A stretch of DNA of 64,000 nucleotides, taken from Candidatus Thorarchaeota archaeon. Lineage in GTDB: Archaea > Asgardarchaeota > Thorarchaeia > Thorarchaeales > Thorarchaeaceae. This document shows, in pieces, positions 48,894 to 57,910 of the stretch; the first letter of the stretch is position 1; every line of letters begins with the position of its first letter. A model generated the notes under the pieces. That model saw only the letters and a list, made by a program, of their open reading frames with translations. It did not search any database and was not told where the DNA came from. Where the stretch lies: assembly GCA_029855935.1 (NCBI GenBank), contig JAGSHN010000025.1:1-64000 (forward strand). Direction: 5' to 3'. The position numbers and the translations under genes are program-made.

Positions 48894-49865
48894 CTATTTG
48901 GCGACCAGCTTCTTGCGCCGGGCCTTGGACTTGGGCTTTGAACCCTCCTCCATCTCTGACTTGAAGAAGCTGATGAGATCGCTGAGACGCTCCTTCATCT
49001 CGGCCTTGATTGGAGTCAGAATTGCGTCCGGAGTGCCTTTGAGGAGCTCTATGCCGAGGACCTTCCCATCCTTCACTATCACCCGGGGAACGAATCCCTC
49101 CGCCATGAAGGTGCCCTCGGGCGGGTCCTTCACCAGCTCCAGTTTGCGCTCTATCTTCTCCTGCCCAAAGATCGAGGTCCTCCGTTCTGTGACCGTGTAG
49201 AGCTGGTTGTAGACTATCAATAGCTCTCGCCTGTAGCCCTCCGGTGGCTCTGTCTGCTCCAGCTCCCGGATCATCTCTTCAATCTCTGCGGGGGTGGCCA
49301 TGCCTGGAGCGGCAGCACGGGCCGAAGCGGCTGGTGCCGCCCTGCGTGGGGGCGGAGCCCTGGCCGCAGAGGTCGTGGGAGCAGGCGCGGGTGCGGCCTT
49401 ACTCGGGGCCGTTGCTGCAGCACTCTTTGGCGGAGGCGGCGGAGGCTTTGCCGCGGACTCGGGCGGAGCCTTTGCCTTCGGCGGAGGCGGCGGACGGGAT
49501 GCGGGTGCTGCCTCAGACTTGCCTGCGCTAGCCTTGGCGGCAGGAGGCTCCGGGGGCTTCTCGCCGGGCTTCAGGACCCTTGTCGCAGCCGTAGTGCCAT
49601 CCAAGGCAGAGAAGAACGTCGGCGGCTCTTCGCCCTCGTCTATGGGTCTGACCTTGAAATGGAAGCCATATTCCGATCTCAGGTTGGTAGCGACTCTTGC
49701 GCCGACAAACCTCTTTCTGATTCCAGCCTGACTGCCCTTCCACAAATAGATGCTCTTGGTCTCATCATCCACCACGCACAGCACCCTGGTGGAGTCGAGA
49801 TCGTCTTTTGAGAGTTCAATCTCCTGAAGAGTTCCGTCCTCGGAGACCTCGTAACCTACGACCAT
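48894..49865 (-). CDS. Single gelsolin-domain protein with Ala/Pro linker
   Basis: A 323-residue protein. Residues about 20-95 form one gelsolin-like domain: VLCVVDDETKSIYLWKGSQA, then RVATNLRSEYGFHFKVRPID and EGEEPPTFFSAL, matching the family's strand pattern and EGxEPxxF motif. A long Ala/Pro/Lys linker (about 110-190) follows, and the C-terminal about 130 residues form a separate alpha/beta domain (LIVYNQLYTVTERRTSIFGQ, VPRVIVKDGKVLGIELLKG), ending in a Lys-rich tail. Gelsolins cut or cap actin with calcium in eukaryotes, and Asgard gelsolins act on actin in vitro. The C-terminal domain is not recognised. Confidence 0.85.
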   Translation of the reverse strand: MVVGYEVSEDGTLQEIELSKDDLDSTRVLCVVDDETKSIYLWKGSQAGIRKRFVGARVATNLRSEYGFHFKVRPIDEGEEPPTFFSALDGTTAATRVLKPGEKPPEPPAAKASAGKSEAAPASRPPPPPKAKAPPESAAKPPPPPPKSAAATAPSKAAPAPAPTTSAARAPPPRRAAPAASARAAAPGMATPAEIEEMIRELEQTEPPEGYRRELLIVYNQLYTVTERRTSIFGQEKIERKLELVKDPPEGTFMAEGFVPRVIVKDGKVLGIELLKGTPDAILTPIKAEMKERLSDLISFFKSEMEEGSKPKSKARRKKLVAK

Positions 49866-50169
49866 ATCTATCCACGACCGCCTGTGGACCCCGGATGAAC
49901 TCCGAGGTTAGTACCTAGCAGGTGTTCCACACATATGTCTGTCGTTCAGACTTCAAAAACAACCCTCACCTGAATCCTTTATTACTGTTTGTCCAACGAA
50001 CCACCTGCCCCAGTTCAGACCCAATCTTCGTTGAGGCCACAGTAAGGATATCAGACTCGTTTCTCTCCCTGTCGCATCGTGGGGGTGGAAGTGGAAGATG
50101 AGTCGAAACACCATACACACTATCCTTATCAGCCACGAGAGGAACAAGAAGTGTTGCGAGTGATTTGGG
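49866..50169. other. Divergent intergenic region
   Basis: About 300 bases between the gelsolin-domain gene and the rightward membrane protein. The minus-strand GGTTGTTTTTGAAG (49947-49960) may belong to a promoter for the gelsolin gene, and CACTATCCTTATC (50119-50131) to the rightward gene. No reading frame of interest. Confidence 0.4.
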
Positions 50170-51342
50170 ATGAACGAGGATGAAAATCCCCTGTCATTCT
50201 ACGTGAAGCAGTTATCCGAGACGCGACAGCTGTCCATCAGCGAGATAGTTGCGGGCATAGTGGTCTCATTTCTGCTGATGGGGGCGTCCACATTTGGGCT
50301 GCTTTTCTACGTTGCATCTCTGACACCAATCAGCTTTGCAATGGACCAGATCATCAGATACACTCTGTACCTTGTTGTGGGCCTTGCGGCGGCCACTGTC
50401 ATTGGAATTGTCATCTGCTACGTGATGTACAAGAGGCCCCGGACCATCACACCGCTGCTCAAAGTCCACTCGTACCTGAAGAGGGGTACGGGGGAATATT
50501 TTGTCTGCCCAGAGTTAGTCGACCAGTCATGGGACACGGTGATCAAAAGATCGCTCTATGGGTCAATCCTCGTAGTCGGCATTGCCCTCACAATCCTGAG
50601 CTTCGACCTGATGGGGACTGCGACCGAGGGTGACATCCTGCTCTTCGGTACATACGTGATGATAGCGAGTATTGTCGTACTACCTATCACGGTGATGCAG
50701 CTCTATTTCGCCCCGTGGGTGATAAAGGACTCCGGATTGTTCCATCTCGACGTACGCGACAGATCGCTGAGCAATGTTGGCGACGATCTTGAAGACCTGC
50801 TCGAGTTCGTTGCCGGGATTGACATAGTACTTGTATGGATTGAACTGACGATAAACACCGAGCTCTGGGTGGCGCCGTTCGTCATTCTGGTCATGATAGG
50901 GCCGCTGTTCTCCATTATGCTAAACTTCACACTCGTCTTCATGGCCGTCAAGAACCGGGCCGTTCTTGCAATGATCCAGCTGCTCATCGAGAGATATGGC
51001 GTGCCTGACATGGTCAAGTCACCGTCGTACATACGCGGGCGTGTTCTGAGCCTCGTGGAGAGTCGGATGCTGGCGGAGAGGGCGGTTGAGGCCGCGCAGG
51101 CAGCGGCCGCTTCGCTCACACCGACTGGCGAGGCACAAACACCCGTTGAATCGCTGATAGAACAGTACGAGGATGCCCGACGCGAGGTCGCAGAGAGCGG
51201 AGAGCGAGCAATAAGGGATGCACGGGAGAGCCTTGCAGAGAGTGCTGAGGCAAACGAGGAGCAGACCGTCAGAGTACTGAAGAGTAGCACCACACAGGAA
51301 GACGGGGAATCCAGTCCGGACGCTGAAGAGAAGGACCCTTGA
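50170..51342 (+). CDS. Multi-pass membrane protein with acidic coiled-coil tail
   Basis: A 390-residue protein. About six membrane helices occur between 25 and 285 (IVAGIVVSFLLMGASTFGLL, YLVVGLAAATVIGIVICYVM, ILVVGIALTILSF, FGTYVMIASIVVLPITVM, FVILVMIGPLFSIMLNFTLV). The last about 90 residues form a charged, Ala/Glu-rich helix probably in the cytoplasm. No transporter, receptor or enzyme signature is visible. It converges on the thiamine-transporter operon, 36 bases away. Function unknown. Confidence 0.8.
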   Translation: MNEDENPLSFYVKQLSETRQLSISEIVAGIVVSFLLMGASTFGLLFYVASLTPISFAMDQIIRYTLYLVVGLAAATVIGIVICYVMYKRPRTITPLLKVHSYLKRGTGEYFVCPELVDQSWDTVIKRSLYGSILVVGIALTILSFDLMGTATEGDILLFGTYVMIASIVVLPITVMQLYFAPWVIKDSGLFHLDVRDRSLSNVGDDLEDLLEFVAGIDIVLVWIELTINTELWVAPFVILVMIGPLFSIMLNFTLVFMAVKNRAVLAMIQLLIERYGVPDMVKSPSYIRGRVLSLVESRMLAERAVEAAQAAAASLTPTGEAQTPVESLIEQYEDARREVAESGERAIRDARESLAESAEANEEQTVRVLKSSTTQEDGESSPDAEEKDP

Positions 51343-51378
51343 CCCAAGCGACACGGCGGACCGACTTGCCGATTTGAC

Positions 51379-52467
51379 TCAGCAAGTGCTTGTGTGCGGG
51401 CGCGAGGGCGGGATGACCACAGCATCTGAGGGCGCAAACCCGAACCAGACAGGATTGTCCCCTGACGAGCGTAGCGATCGTGCCAGCGAGGAGTCCCTCA
51501 CAATCGCCACCACCTGCTGGGCATCAAGCTGAAGCGTCACTCTGTATGAGCCTAGCTGGGGAACAACACTGCGAACACGTGCCTGAAGCATCTCGCCATC
51601 CTGTTTCTCCAGTGACACTACCACATCTTCGGGCTTGACAGAGAACGCCACGACCTCACCCTCCTCGGCCTCGCCCGCCACTGAGAAGACCGCACTGCCG
51701 ACACTCACCCTGATCGTGCCGTCGGAGGAGCCGACAACCGTCCCCCTGAAGACGTTGCCGCCTCCCAGAAAACGGGCAACAAACTCGTCCGCTGGATGCT
51801 CATAGATGTCCTCAGGGTCGCCGACCTGTACTATGATTCCGTCCCGAAGAATGGCGATCCGGTCCGAGATGGCAAAGGCCTCCTCCTGACTGTGCGTAAC
51901 ATAGATGGTTGTGACATTCAGTCTCCGCTGGATTCGCCGTATCTCCACCTGAAGGCGTTCCCTCAGCTCGGGATCGAGTGCTGAGAGAGGTTCGTCAAGA
52001 AGAAGTAGCTTCGGGTCACGGGCAAGCGCCCTCGCGAGTGCCACACGCTGTGCCTCGCCGCCGCTTATCTGGTCCACCCTTCGTCTGAGAAGGCGCTTTA
52101 TCCGCAGCATCGACGCCAGCTCCTCAACTCGCGCCACTACGTCCTTGTGTTGCCAGCCAGCCATATCCAGTGAGAAGGAGATGTTTTGAAAGACGGTCAT
52201 ATGGGGGAACAGAGCGGTGGACTGAAAGACCATCCCAATGTTACGCTCTCTGGGCGGAATGCTCAGGACTGACTGGCCGTCGAAGAGCAGGTCCCCCGAG
52301 TCTGGGGTGATGAAGCCCGCGATCATCCTGAGGGTCGTCGTCTTGCCTGCGCCCGACGGTCCAAGCAGAGTCACAAACTCACCATCCGCGATAGAAAGGT
52401 CGATGGGACCGATACTCGTCCCGTCTGCAAATACGCGCCTGAGCGCCAGAATGTCGACCCTGACCAT
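51379..52467 (-). CDS. ABC transporter ATPase, thiamine-type system
   Basis: A 362-residue nucleotide-binding subunit. Walker A LLGPSGAGKTTTLRM, Q-loop FQSTALF, signature QISGGEAQRVALARALA, Walker B LLLLDEPLSALD and the switch histidine in VTHSQEEA are all intact. Residues about 240-350 form TOBE-type domains found in the spermidine/iron/thiamine-importer group. It overlaps the permease stop by one base and finishes the three-gene operon. The operon's binding protein and the divergent ThiR gene make thiamine (or a precursor) the likely substrate. Confidence 0.9.
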   Translation of the reverse strand: MVRVDILALRRVFADGTSIGPIDLSIADGEFVTLLGPSGAGKTTTLRMIAGFITPDSGDLLFDGQSVLSIPPRERNIGMVFQSTALFPHMTVFQNISFSLDMAGWQHKDVVARVEELASMLRIKRLLRRRVDQISGGEAQRVALARALARDPKLLLLDEPLSALDPELRERLQVEIRRIQRRLNVTTIYVTHSQEEAFAISDRIAILRDGIIVQVGDPEDIYEHPADEFVARFLGGGNVFRGTVVGSSDGTIRVSVGSAVFSVAGEAEEGEVVAFSVKPEDVVVSLEKQDGEMLQARVRSVVPQLGSYRVTLQLDAQQVVAIVRDSSLARSLRSSGDNPVWFGFAPSDAVVIPPSRPHTSTC

Positions 52468-54140
52468 CAGATGGTGCCTCCAGCGGACTCGCCCGACACC
52501 CTCTCCATCACGAGGAAGGCGACGAGGCAGACGACCACCAGCACGAGTGCTGCGGCCCCCGCCTCAAGAAACTTTCTCACCGACAGGTATTGATAGATTG
52601 CCACTGCAAGCGTGTAGTTCTGTGGCAGCGCGATGAAGAGCGTCGCGGACATCTCCCCAATCGCCATCGCGAATGCAAAGACACCGCCGACCAAGATTCC
52701 CGGGGCGAGCAGCGGCAGCTCCACGAAGAAGAGCCTTTGAAGGCGAGTGGCACCCAAGATGTCAGCCTGTTCGAGAAGCTCAGGATCGATGTTGCGGCGG
52801 GCAACCTCTATGGCACGGGCACTGAAGGGAAGGCCAATGATCGTCTGTGCAATGACGATGAGAGGCCACGGGGTGATACTGAGGCGCAGCGGAACGGCAA
52901 TGGCTCGCATCAGCCCGTAGGCGATTGTGATTGACGACACACCGAGCGGTAGCAGTGTCATCGCTGTTGCGACGCCGCGCACTCCTGCTCGCTCTGAGAG
53001 CTGGGCATACGCCAGTGGGAGCCCAAGGACCAGAGCAGAGAGAGTCGCTAGGCCAGCGTAGACTACCGAGTTGATCAGCGCCGTGAGGCCCCCGCCCACT
53101 CCAGTGCGCAGCAGATTGGCGAAGCCTTCTGTACTGAACTCCCGCGTCACCGGATCATAGATGGCGCCGAGCACTATCGATGCGATTGGGCCGACCATCA
53201 GAATCAGCAGCAGGATAGCGTATACAGTGACGAGCAAGCGAGCCGACCGCGGGAGCTCCCGGAAAGATACTGTCTTGATTCTTGCCGACCGCCCTCCGTT
53301 CGCCACACCGCCGCTGAGGTACACATATGCGACAGCCAAGACCAGTGTGACGCCAAGCTGTAGCAGGGCCAGTGCACTTGCCTGTCCGTAGTCGAAGTAT
53401 CTGAATGCCGACCAGATCTGGACCTCGATAGTGGAATAGCGCCCCTGGCCGAGGGCCAATACTATCGGGAATGACATAAAACAGAACAGAAACGTGAGGA
53501 CTGCAGAGGCACCAAGCGCCGACCTGATGTGTGGTAGGATGACATAGCGCCACTTCTGCAGCGTAGTGGCCCCGAGAAGTTCAGCCATCTCCTCGACCTC
53601 TGGAGGCAGGGTCTCAAGCGACGAGGAGACCATCAGCGTGACAAGCGGGATATTGTAGAATACGTGAGCGAGGATGATGCCGGTCAGCCCGGTGGAGAGA
53701 TCAAAGACGGAGATGGCGGAACCGCTCATCGCCATCGCCACTGTGTCGATGACACCGTAGGGGCCAAACATACGGAGGAAACCAACAACAACCACAATTG
53801 GCGGCAACACAAAGGGGACAATCATGGCAGCGCGGACTACTCCCTTCCCTGAGAACTCCAGTCTGGCGAGAAGTGCGGCTGCAGGTAGACTCACAGCCAC
53901 AGTGATCACGGTGCTCAAAAGGGCCTGTTGGAGAGTGAAGGCAACAATCCTTTGTGTGACTGGCGAGAGTACCGTTTCTGCGAAGGTGGACCCGGGCCCG
54001 TACAAGAGGCCAGCAATCAGCACGTAGGTGACGGGATACACGACAAAGATCAGGAGGAGGAGTATCGGTGAGGCGATTACAACTGCCGAGAGGACGCTAC
54101 GTCGCCTCACCTCCACTCCGACCTCCGTCAGCATGCTCAA
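52467..54140 (-). CDS. Fused double permease, ThiP-like
   Basis: A 557-residue membrane protein of about twelve helices, formed by two homologous permease halves. Each half has the EAA loop that docks the ATPase: ELLGATTLQKWRYVILPHI and DILGATRLQRLFFVELPLLA. Such fused permeases are the ThiP/FbpB type of importer. The start is TTG 54140 (or ATG 54134), overlapping the stop of the binding-protein gene, and its own stop overlaps the ATPase start, so translation of all three is coupled. Confidence 0.88.
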   Translation of the reverse strand: MSMLTEVGVEVRRRSVLSAVVIASPILLLLIFVVYPVTYVLIAGLLYGPGSTFAETVLSPVTQRIVAFTLQQALLSTVITVAVSLPAAALLARLEFSGKGVVRAAMIVPFVLPPIVVVVGFLRMFGPYGVIDTVAMAMSGSAISVFDLSTGLTGIILAHVFYNIPLVTLMVSSSLETLPPEVEEMAELLGATTLQKWRYVILPHIRSALGASAVLTFLFCFMSFPIVLALGQGRYSTIEVQIWSAFRYFDYGQASALALLQLGVTLVLAVAYVYLSGGVANGGRSARIKTVSFRELPRSARLLVTVYAILLLILMVGPIASIVLGAIYDPVTREFSTEGFANLLRTGVGGGLTALINSVVYAGLATLSALVLGLPLAYAQLSERAGVRGVATAMTLLPLGVSSITIAYGLMRAIAVPLRLSITPWPLIVIAQTIIGLPFSARAIEVARRNIDPELLEQADILGATRLQRLFFVELPLLAPGILVGGVFAFAMAIGEMSATLFIALPQNYTLAVAIYQYLSVRKFLEAGAAALVLVVVCLVAFLVMERVSGESAGGTI

Positions 54141-55261
54141 CCAGTCATTATGGCATCGTATTGGTCCAACCAGTCAGTGAGGTTGGCCTGTATCAGTGAC
54201 CTGTCAAGCAGTGTGTTCAGGGGCGCCACGTCGTCGGGATGTACGGCATACTGGTAGGCGTCGGGCAGAGTTGTGGAGGACGCCGCAGGGAACATCCACT
54301 GATTGAGGGCGATATGACTCTGCACCGCATCCGTGAGACAATAGTCGATGAAGGCCTTGGCGATGTCAGGATGCGGTCCGTTCTTGACAAGTCCAATGCC
54401 CTCTACCTGTAGCCACGCATAGTCAGCGTCATTGTAGTGGAACAGGGCAATGGCTGTGTGTGGAGCGGTTCCCGAGTAGTAGGCCGAATATGCCGGGTCC
54501 GTTCCATAGCTGACCATTATGTTCCGTGTCGGATCCTCGCTCCACTTCGACCACGCCTCCGACCACCCCTCCTGGACATCGATCTTATCACGCACCTGGT
54601 ACCACCAGTCGCGCCAGTCCTGACTCAGGATGGAATGATAGACAGCAACCTCGCTGAGGAAGAAGGCCAGTCCGGGGCTGCTCAGGCGAGGATTCTCAAT
54701 GACGAGCGAGGACGCGAGCGCGGGCTGGGCGAGATCGGCAAACGTGAGGTTGCCCAGCTCGGGGTTTGTGGTCTCGTTGATGAGGTTCCGTTCGTAGATG
54801 AGTGCCACTACTCCATAGTCAAACGGTGTCAGATAGTGGTCGGGGTCGAGAATGTTCACGAGCTCGGATGACACTAGGTCAAGGTTGGATGGAGTATAGG
54901 GAGTGAGTACCTGCCTCGCCTGCTCCTGCAGAATCAGTATGTTGTCAATTCCAATCACAACGTCAGCAATCGGATTCTCAGCCTCTGCGACCAACCGCGA
55001 GACAATCCCGCTCGCGTCGGTATTGAGGCGCACAATCTCTATGTCAACGCCATACTGCTGTTCGAAGGGGCCAAAGACCACATCATCGATGGTGTCAGGG
55101 TTGTCACCCCACATGAGCAGGCTGTCATAGGTGTAGACATAGATCTTGGGCTTCGGAGTCGCAAAGAAGGCAAAGGCTGCGACGACTATCGCAACGACGA
55201 CGACCAGTGCGAGTACAATCTTCCGTGGGTCTCTGCGACGGGGGTACTCGTCCATCATCAA
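54137..55261 (-). CDS. ThiB-like substrate-binding protein of the ABC importer
   Basis: A 374-residue protein. An N-terminal membrane anchor (IVLALVVVVAIVVAAFAFFA) replaces the bacterial lipobox or signal. It then begins PKIYVYTYDSLLMWG, followed by VDIEIVRLNTDASGIVSRL, DYGVVALIYERN and WYQVRDKIDVQEGWSEAWSK, and ends with QWMFPAASSTTLPDAYQ, the pattern of thiamine-binding ThiB/TbpA-type proteins. It would face outside and pass its ligand to the permease. First gene of the operon; it starts opposite the ThiR-like regulator gene across a 76-base gap that contains a perfect palindrome. Confidence 0.87.
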   Translation of the reverse strand: MMMDEYPRRRDPRKIVLALVVVVAIVVAAFAFFATPKPKIYVYTYDSLLMWGDNPDTIDDVVFGPFEQQYGVDIEIVRLNTDASGIVSRLVAEAENPIADVVIGIDNILILQEQARQVLTPYTPSNLDLVSSELVNILDPDHYLTPFDYGVVALIYERNLINETTNPELGNLTFADLAQPALASSLVIENPRLSSPGLAFFLSEVAVYHSILSQDWRDWWYQVRDKIDVQEGWSEAWSKWSEDPTRNIMVSYGTDPAYSAYYSGTAPHTAIALFHYNDADYAWLQVEGIGLVKNGPHPDIAKAFIDYCLTDAVQSHIALNQWMFPAASSTTLPDAYQYAVHPDDVAPLNTLLDRSLIQANLTDWLDQYDAIMTG

Positions 55262-55337
55262 TCACCTTATATCTTAGTTATACAACCGAGTTATCGATAA
55301 CAAGGCAGATAAATACATTACTGTACGTGGGACAACG
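55262..55337. promoter_or_regulatory. Divergent promoters with a perfect palindrome, likely ThiR operator
   Basis: GTTATCGATAAC (55290-55301) is a 12-base perfect palindrome in the middle of the gap. Leftward, AAGATATAAGG (minus strand, about 55265-55275) is close to the binding-protein start; rightward GATAAATAC (55308-55316) lies about 25 bases before the regulator's ATG, fitting a leaderless message. A dimeric repressor here could control both transcription units. Confidence 0.7.
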
Positions 55338-56270
55338 ATGAGACCACCCTGTGAGATAGTCCAGAAGGAGTACCTGCCGGCAGTCAGGTCGATGCTCGCC
55401 ATCGCGCTTCACGAGCGAGGGATGTCTCAGAGCCGGGTTGCAGAGCAACTAGAGATCACGCAGGCGGCGGTCAGTAAGTACTTCAGTAGCCCGATCTTGC
55501 CAATGATTGGAAGAGATGCAATAGAGCACTTGGTGGATGACCTCGTCGACAGCATAGTGAGGGGCGAGGCCACAAGTGATCAGATGGTCCAGGCCTTGTG
55601 CTCGACCTGCATGATGCTGCGTGTAGGAGGTGACATCTGCCGCAGACACCGCGAGGTCGTCAACTCGCTTGAGAGAACAGAATGCACAATCTGCACACAT
55701 CTGCTCGGTGGTGAGGGACCCCTGAGGGGTCGTACTCAGGTCCTTATGGAGATGGAGAAGGCTGTACAGACGATAGAGCAGTGCAGAGAATTCGTGAGAC
55801 TGCTCCCCGAGGTGAGAGCAAGCCTCGTCGCGTGTTCTGAGAACGCTACCACGCCGGATGAGGTCGCCGGCGTACCGGGGCGAATAACCGACGTGGGAGG
55901 ACTTCCACGCGCGCCGGCTAGACCCGCGTTTGGGGCGTCACGGCACACAGCGGAGATACTGTTGAGGGTGAAAGAGAACCTCCCACAGGTACGTGCGTGT
56001 ATGTGCGTAGCAGCCGATGACGAGATCATCAATCTCGTGAAACGAGCGGGCTACAGAACATCTCTGCTCGACAGGCCAACCGGAGATGCTGATGAGATTG
56101 GCCGGGCCGCTGGCGACGTTCTGAGAGGGACACGAGCCAAGAAACTGGCTGTGCAGGTCCCTGGTGGGATGGGGATCGAGCCTGTTCTCTACCTCTTTGG
56201 AGAGTCACCCCAGACACTCGCTACGGACTGCGTGAGAATCGCCAAGTTGCTGGCCGAAGACCAACAATGA
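55338..56270 (+). CDS. thiR: ThiR-type transcriptional regulator: HTH plus ThiN domain
   Basis: A 310-residue protein. Residues about 15-48 form a helix-turn-helix (ALHERGMSQSRVAEQLEITQ, AAVSKYFSS). The middle has spaced cysteines (CSTCMML, DICRRH, CTICTHLL). Residues about 190-305 form a ThiN domain (ILLRVKENLPQVRACMCVAA, RAGYRTSLLDRPTGDADEIG, VQVPGGMGIEPVLYLFG). ThiN is the archaeal thiamine-phosphate synthase domain and, when fused to an HTH, makes ThiR, known as the repressor of archaeal thiamine genes that responds to thiamine phosphates. The divergent thiamine-type importer supports this assignment. Confidence 0.9.
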   Translation: MRPPCEIVQKEYLPAVRSMLAIALHERGMSQSRVAEQLEITQAAVSKYFSSPILPMIGRDAIEHLVDDLVDSIVRGEATSDQMVQALCSTCMMLRVGGDICRRHREVVNSLERTECTICTHLLGGEGPLRGRTQVLMEMEKAVQTIEQCREFVRLLPEVRASLVACSENATTPDEVAGVPGRITDVGGLPRAPARPAFGASRHTAEILLRVKENLPQVRACMCVAADDEIINLVKRAGYRTSLLDRPTGDADEIGRAAGDVLRGTRAKKLAVQVPGGMGIEPVLYLFGESPQTLATDCVRIAKLLAEDQQ

Positions 56271-56743
56271 GGGGCTCCCTCTCGGCGTTATGTGCAGGAA
56301 TGACTCTCGCACGAAGGGCGTGTATCGCACAGCTTTGATTATCAATCTGCGAAGCCACTGTTTCTTTGAGGACATGAGGCGAAACAGGTCGCACCGGTAC
56401 AATTCTGTAGCGTCGTTCTCAACAACTGCTCCAGCTCAGGCGCTGGACACCTCGCATATCCACTGCGAAAAGCAGTCCAGAGTTCGCACAGTAGGCTTCA
56501 ATTTCGTGCAGTGAGAACAATGACGGCATGGACATCTCAGAGCTTGGGGTCTGAACGCTTCTCATGCAATGCCGGTTACTCTCGATGGAGCATCATCCAC
56601 ATTTGGATTAGCTAGTAGCGGAGAACATACGCGAGATGCTCCAGATGCTTGAGTCTGCGTGGGATAAACAGGATATTTAATAAGATGCGTGTGGAGGAAA
56701 GGGCAGAGGTGAAGACATACCAAGCGCCCGGAGGAGTCGCTCT
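56271..56743 (+). promoter_or_regulatory. Long gap before the small-protein operon, with its promoter
   Basis: About 470 bases with no recognisable gene. GATATTTAATAAG (56672-56684) is a strong TATA box giving a start near 56705. CGGAGG lies nine bases before ATG 56744 as ribosome site. Confidence 0.55.
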
Positions 56744-57139
56744 ATGCCGGAGGAGCAAAAGAAGGAAATCATCTTTGAATACGTGACCGGACCCGACTAC
56801 AGGGAGTTCTACGTGAACGGGGCGCGAGGGGGCATCCAAAGCGCATATCACTTGAGGATGGAATTCTACGTAGAGAAGCTGCGCATGCCCTTTACCAAGG
56901 AGAAACTTGAGGTGCTTCCTGACGGCACACAAAGGCGTGTTCCGCTTGATGGGGAGGACAAGAAAGTTGTCGAACGTGAGTTCAAAGTTGGGATTATGAT
57001 GCCCTTCTACGCGGTAAAAGAACTGTTCCGCTGGCTCAGTCAGCGCCTCCCGGAGATAGAGGCGATCGAGAAGGAAGCACTAGCCAACCCTCCGGCTTCC
57101 ACGAATCCGCCAGAAGAGGCAAAGAGGGATGATGAGTGA
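56744..57139 (+). CDS. Small protein of unknown function, DUF3467-like (operon gene 1)
   Basis: A 131-residue protein behind CGGAGG. The middle reads FEYVTGPDYREFYVNGARGG, then a helix-strand section (YHLRMEFYVEKLRMP), and VGIMMPFYAVKELFRWLSQR, a pattern similar to the small DUF3467 group, though not secure. The tail is Pro/Glu-rich. First gene of a four-gene operon in which each frame overlaps or nearly touches the next; the operon is more A/T-rich than its surroundings, suggesting an accessory element. Confidence 0.65.
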   Translation: MPEEQKKEIIFEYVTGPDYREFYVNGARGGIQSAYHLRMEFYVEKLRMPFTKEKLEVLPDGTQRRVPLDGEDKKVVEREFKVGIMMPFYAVKELFRWLSQRLPEIEAIEKEALANPPASTNPPEEAKRDDE

Positions 57140-57576
57140 TGCTTCAAGACCCCGAGAGCATACTGACTAGGTATCCCGAAACATCCACCGACGAGTCGGT
57201 ACCATTTATTTACGAACTTGAAACGACTGGCGATCAAGTCATACTACTCGTCCGGGCTTCAGAGGCTTCGACGACGTCAATTCCCGCAGGACTGACGACC
57301 TTCGATGTTTCGGTGCTCCGTGAAGTTGCTCGGCTCAGACGTGAAGTGGAAACGATCAAGGGCCTGATTATTCATGAGCTTGATGAGATGCCGAAAGAGG
57401 AGCTAAAGGAGGTCATTCTCAAGCATGTGCAAGAGCATGGGGCGTTTTGGCCTGACGAGCTGGCCGATGAACTGAATCTAGACCCGTTCGACGTAATAGA
57501 TGCCTGCGAGGAGCTTGTGAACGAGGGGCGGTTGAAACCGCTGAACCCGGAGGAGGTGCCACGCGCGGATGAGTAA
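57139..57576 (+). CDS. Small winged-helix-like protein (operon gene 2)
   Basis: About 145 residues from ATG 57139, which overlaps the previous stop. The N-terminal half is a beta-rich domain (VPFIYELETTGDQVILLVRA), the middle a short coiled coil (VLREVARLRREVETIKGLI), and the end a winged-helix-like segment (WPDELADELNLDPFDVIDAC, EELVNEGRLKPL). It could be a DNA-binding regulator of the operon. No family recognised. Confidence 0.65.
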   Translation: MLQDPESILTRYPETSTDESVPFIYELETTGDQVILLVRASEASTTSIPAGLTTFDVSVLREVARLRREVETIKGLIIHELDEMPKEELKEVILKHVQEHGAFWPDELADELNLDPFDVIDACEELVNEGRLKPLNPEEVPRADE

Positions 57577-57736
57577 GCCGGGCGATGTGATTACGGCTAA
57601 AGAAGCCATCGTAAAGTATCGCGAATCCTCGCCACCACAGATACCGAAGTCTGCGCCTACGCCCGCATACGAGTGGGTGATATTCAAGCACAACGTCAGA
57701 ATCAGGACTGTTAGGCCTTACGGCGAAACGGATTGA
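57569..57736 (+). CDS. Very small protein (55 aa), operon gene 3
   Basis: ATG 57569 overlaps the end of the preceding gene by eight bases and follows GGAGG. The frame closes with TGA 57734. The product is basic and Tyr/Pro-containing (VITAKEAIVKYRESSPPQIP, YEWVIFKHNVRIRTVRPYGE). No known family. Overlap, ribosome site and operon position support a real gene. Confidence 0.5.
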   Translation: MSKPGDVITAKEAIVKYRESSPPQIPKSAPTPAYEWVIFKHNVRIRTVRPYGETD

Positions 57737-57742
57737 TGACGA

Positions 57743-57910
57743 ATGTACCACACGAGGGACTACGGTCCTTACGAGGCAGTCAAGAGCCAGTATCGTAAGA
57801 AACGCCGTGTGCGTCTCATTGGCAAGCGAGGGACTCACCCATATCTTGAGGCTAGGTTGATTGACGCGTTGATCATTGTAGAGCGTGTTCGTCCCTACGA
57901 TAAGACCTGA
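57743..57910 (+). CDS. Very small basic protein (55 aa), operon gene 4
   Basis: ATG 57743 lies six bases after the previous stop; the frame ends TGA 57908. The product is strongly basic in the middle (SQYRKKRRVRLIGKRG) with aromatic residues at both ends (MYHTRDYGPYEAVK, VERVRPYDKT). It may bind nucleic acid. There is no recognised family and no clear ribosome site of its own, so translation may be coupled. Confidence 0.48.
   Translation: MYHTRDYGPYEAVKSQYRKKRRVRLIGKRGTHPYLEARLIDALIIVERVRPYDKT

Noticed and set aside
49294-49731. Plus-strand Gly/Ala-rich frame
   Set aside because: It mirrors the Ala/Pro-rich linker of the gelsolin-domain gene on the other strand.
56290-56514. Plus-strand 74-codon frame in the gap after thiR
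   Set aside because: Mixed Cys/His/Arg composition without any order, no ribosome site, no neighbour coupling.
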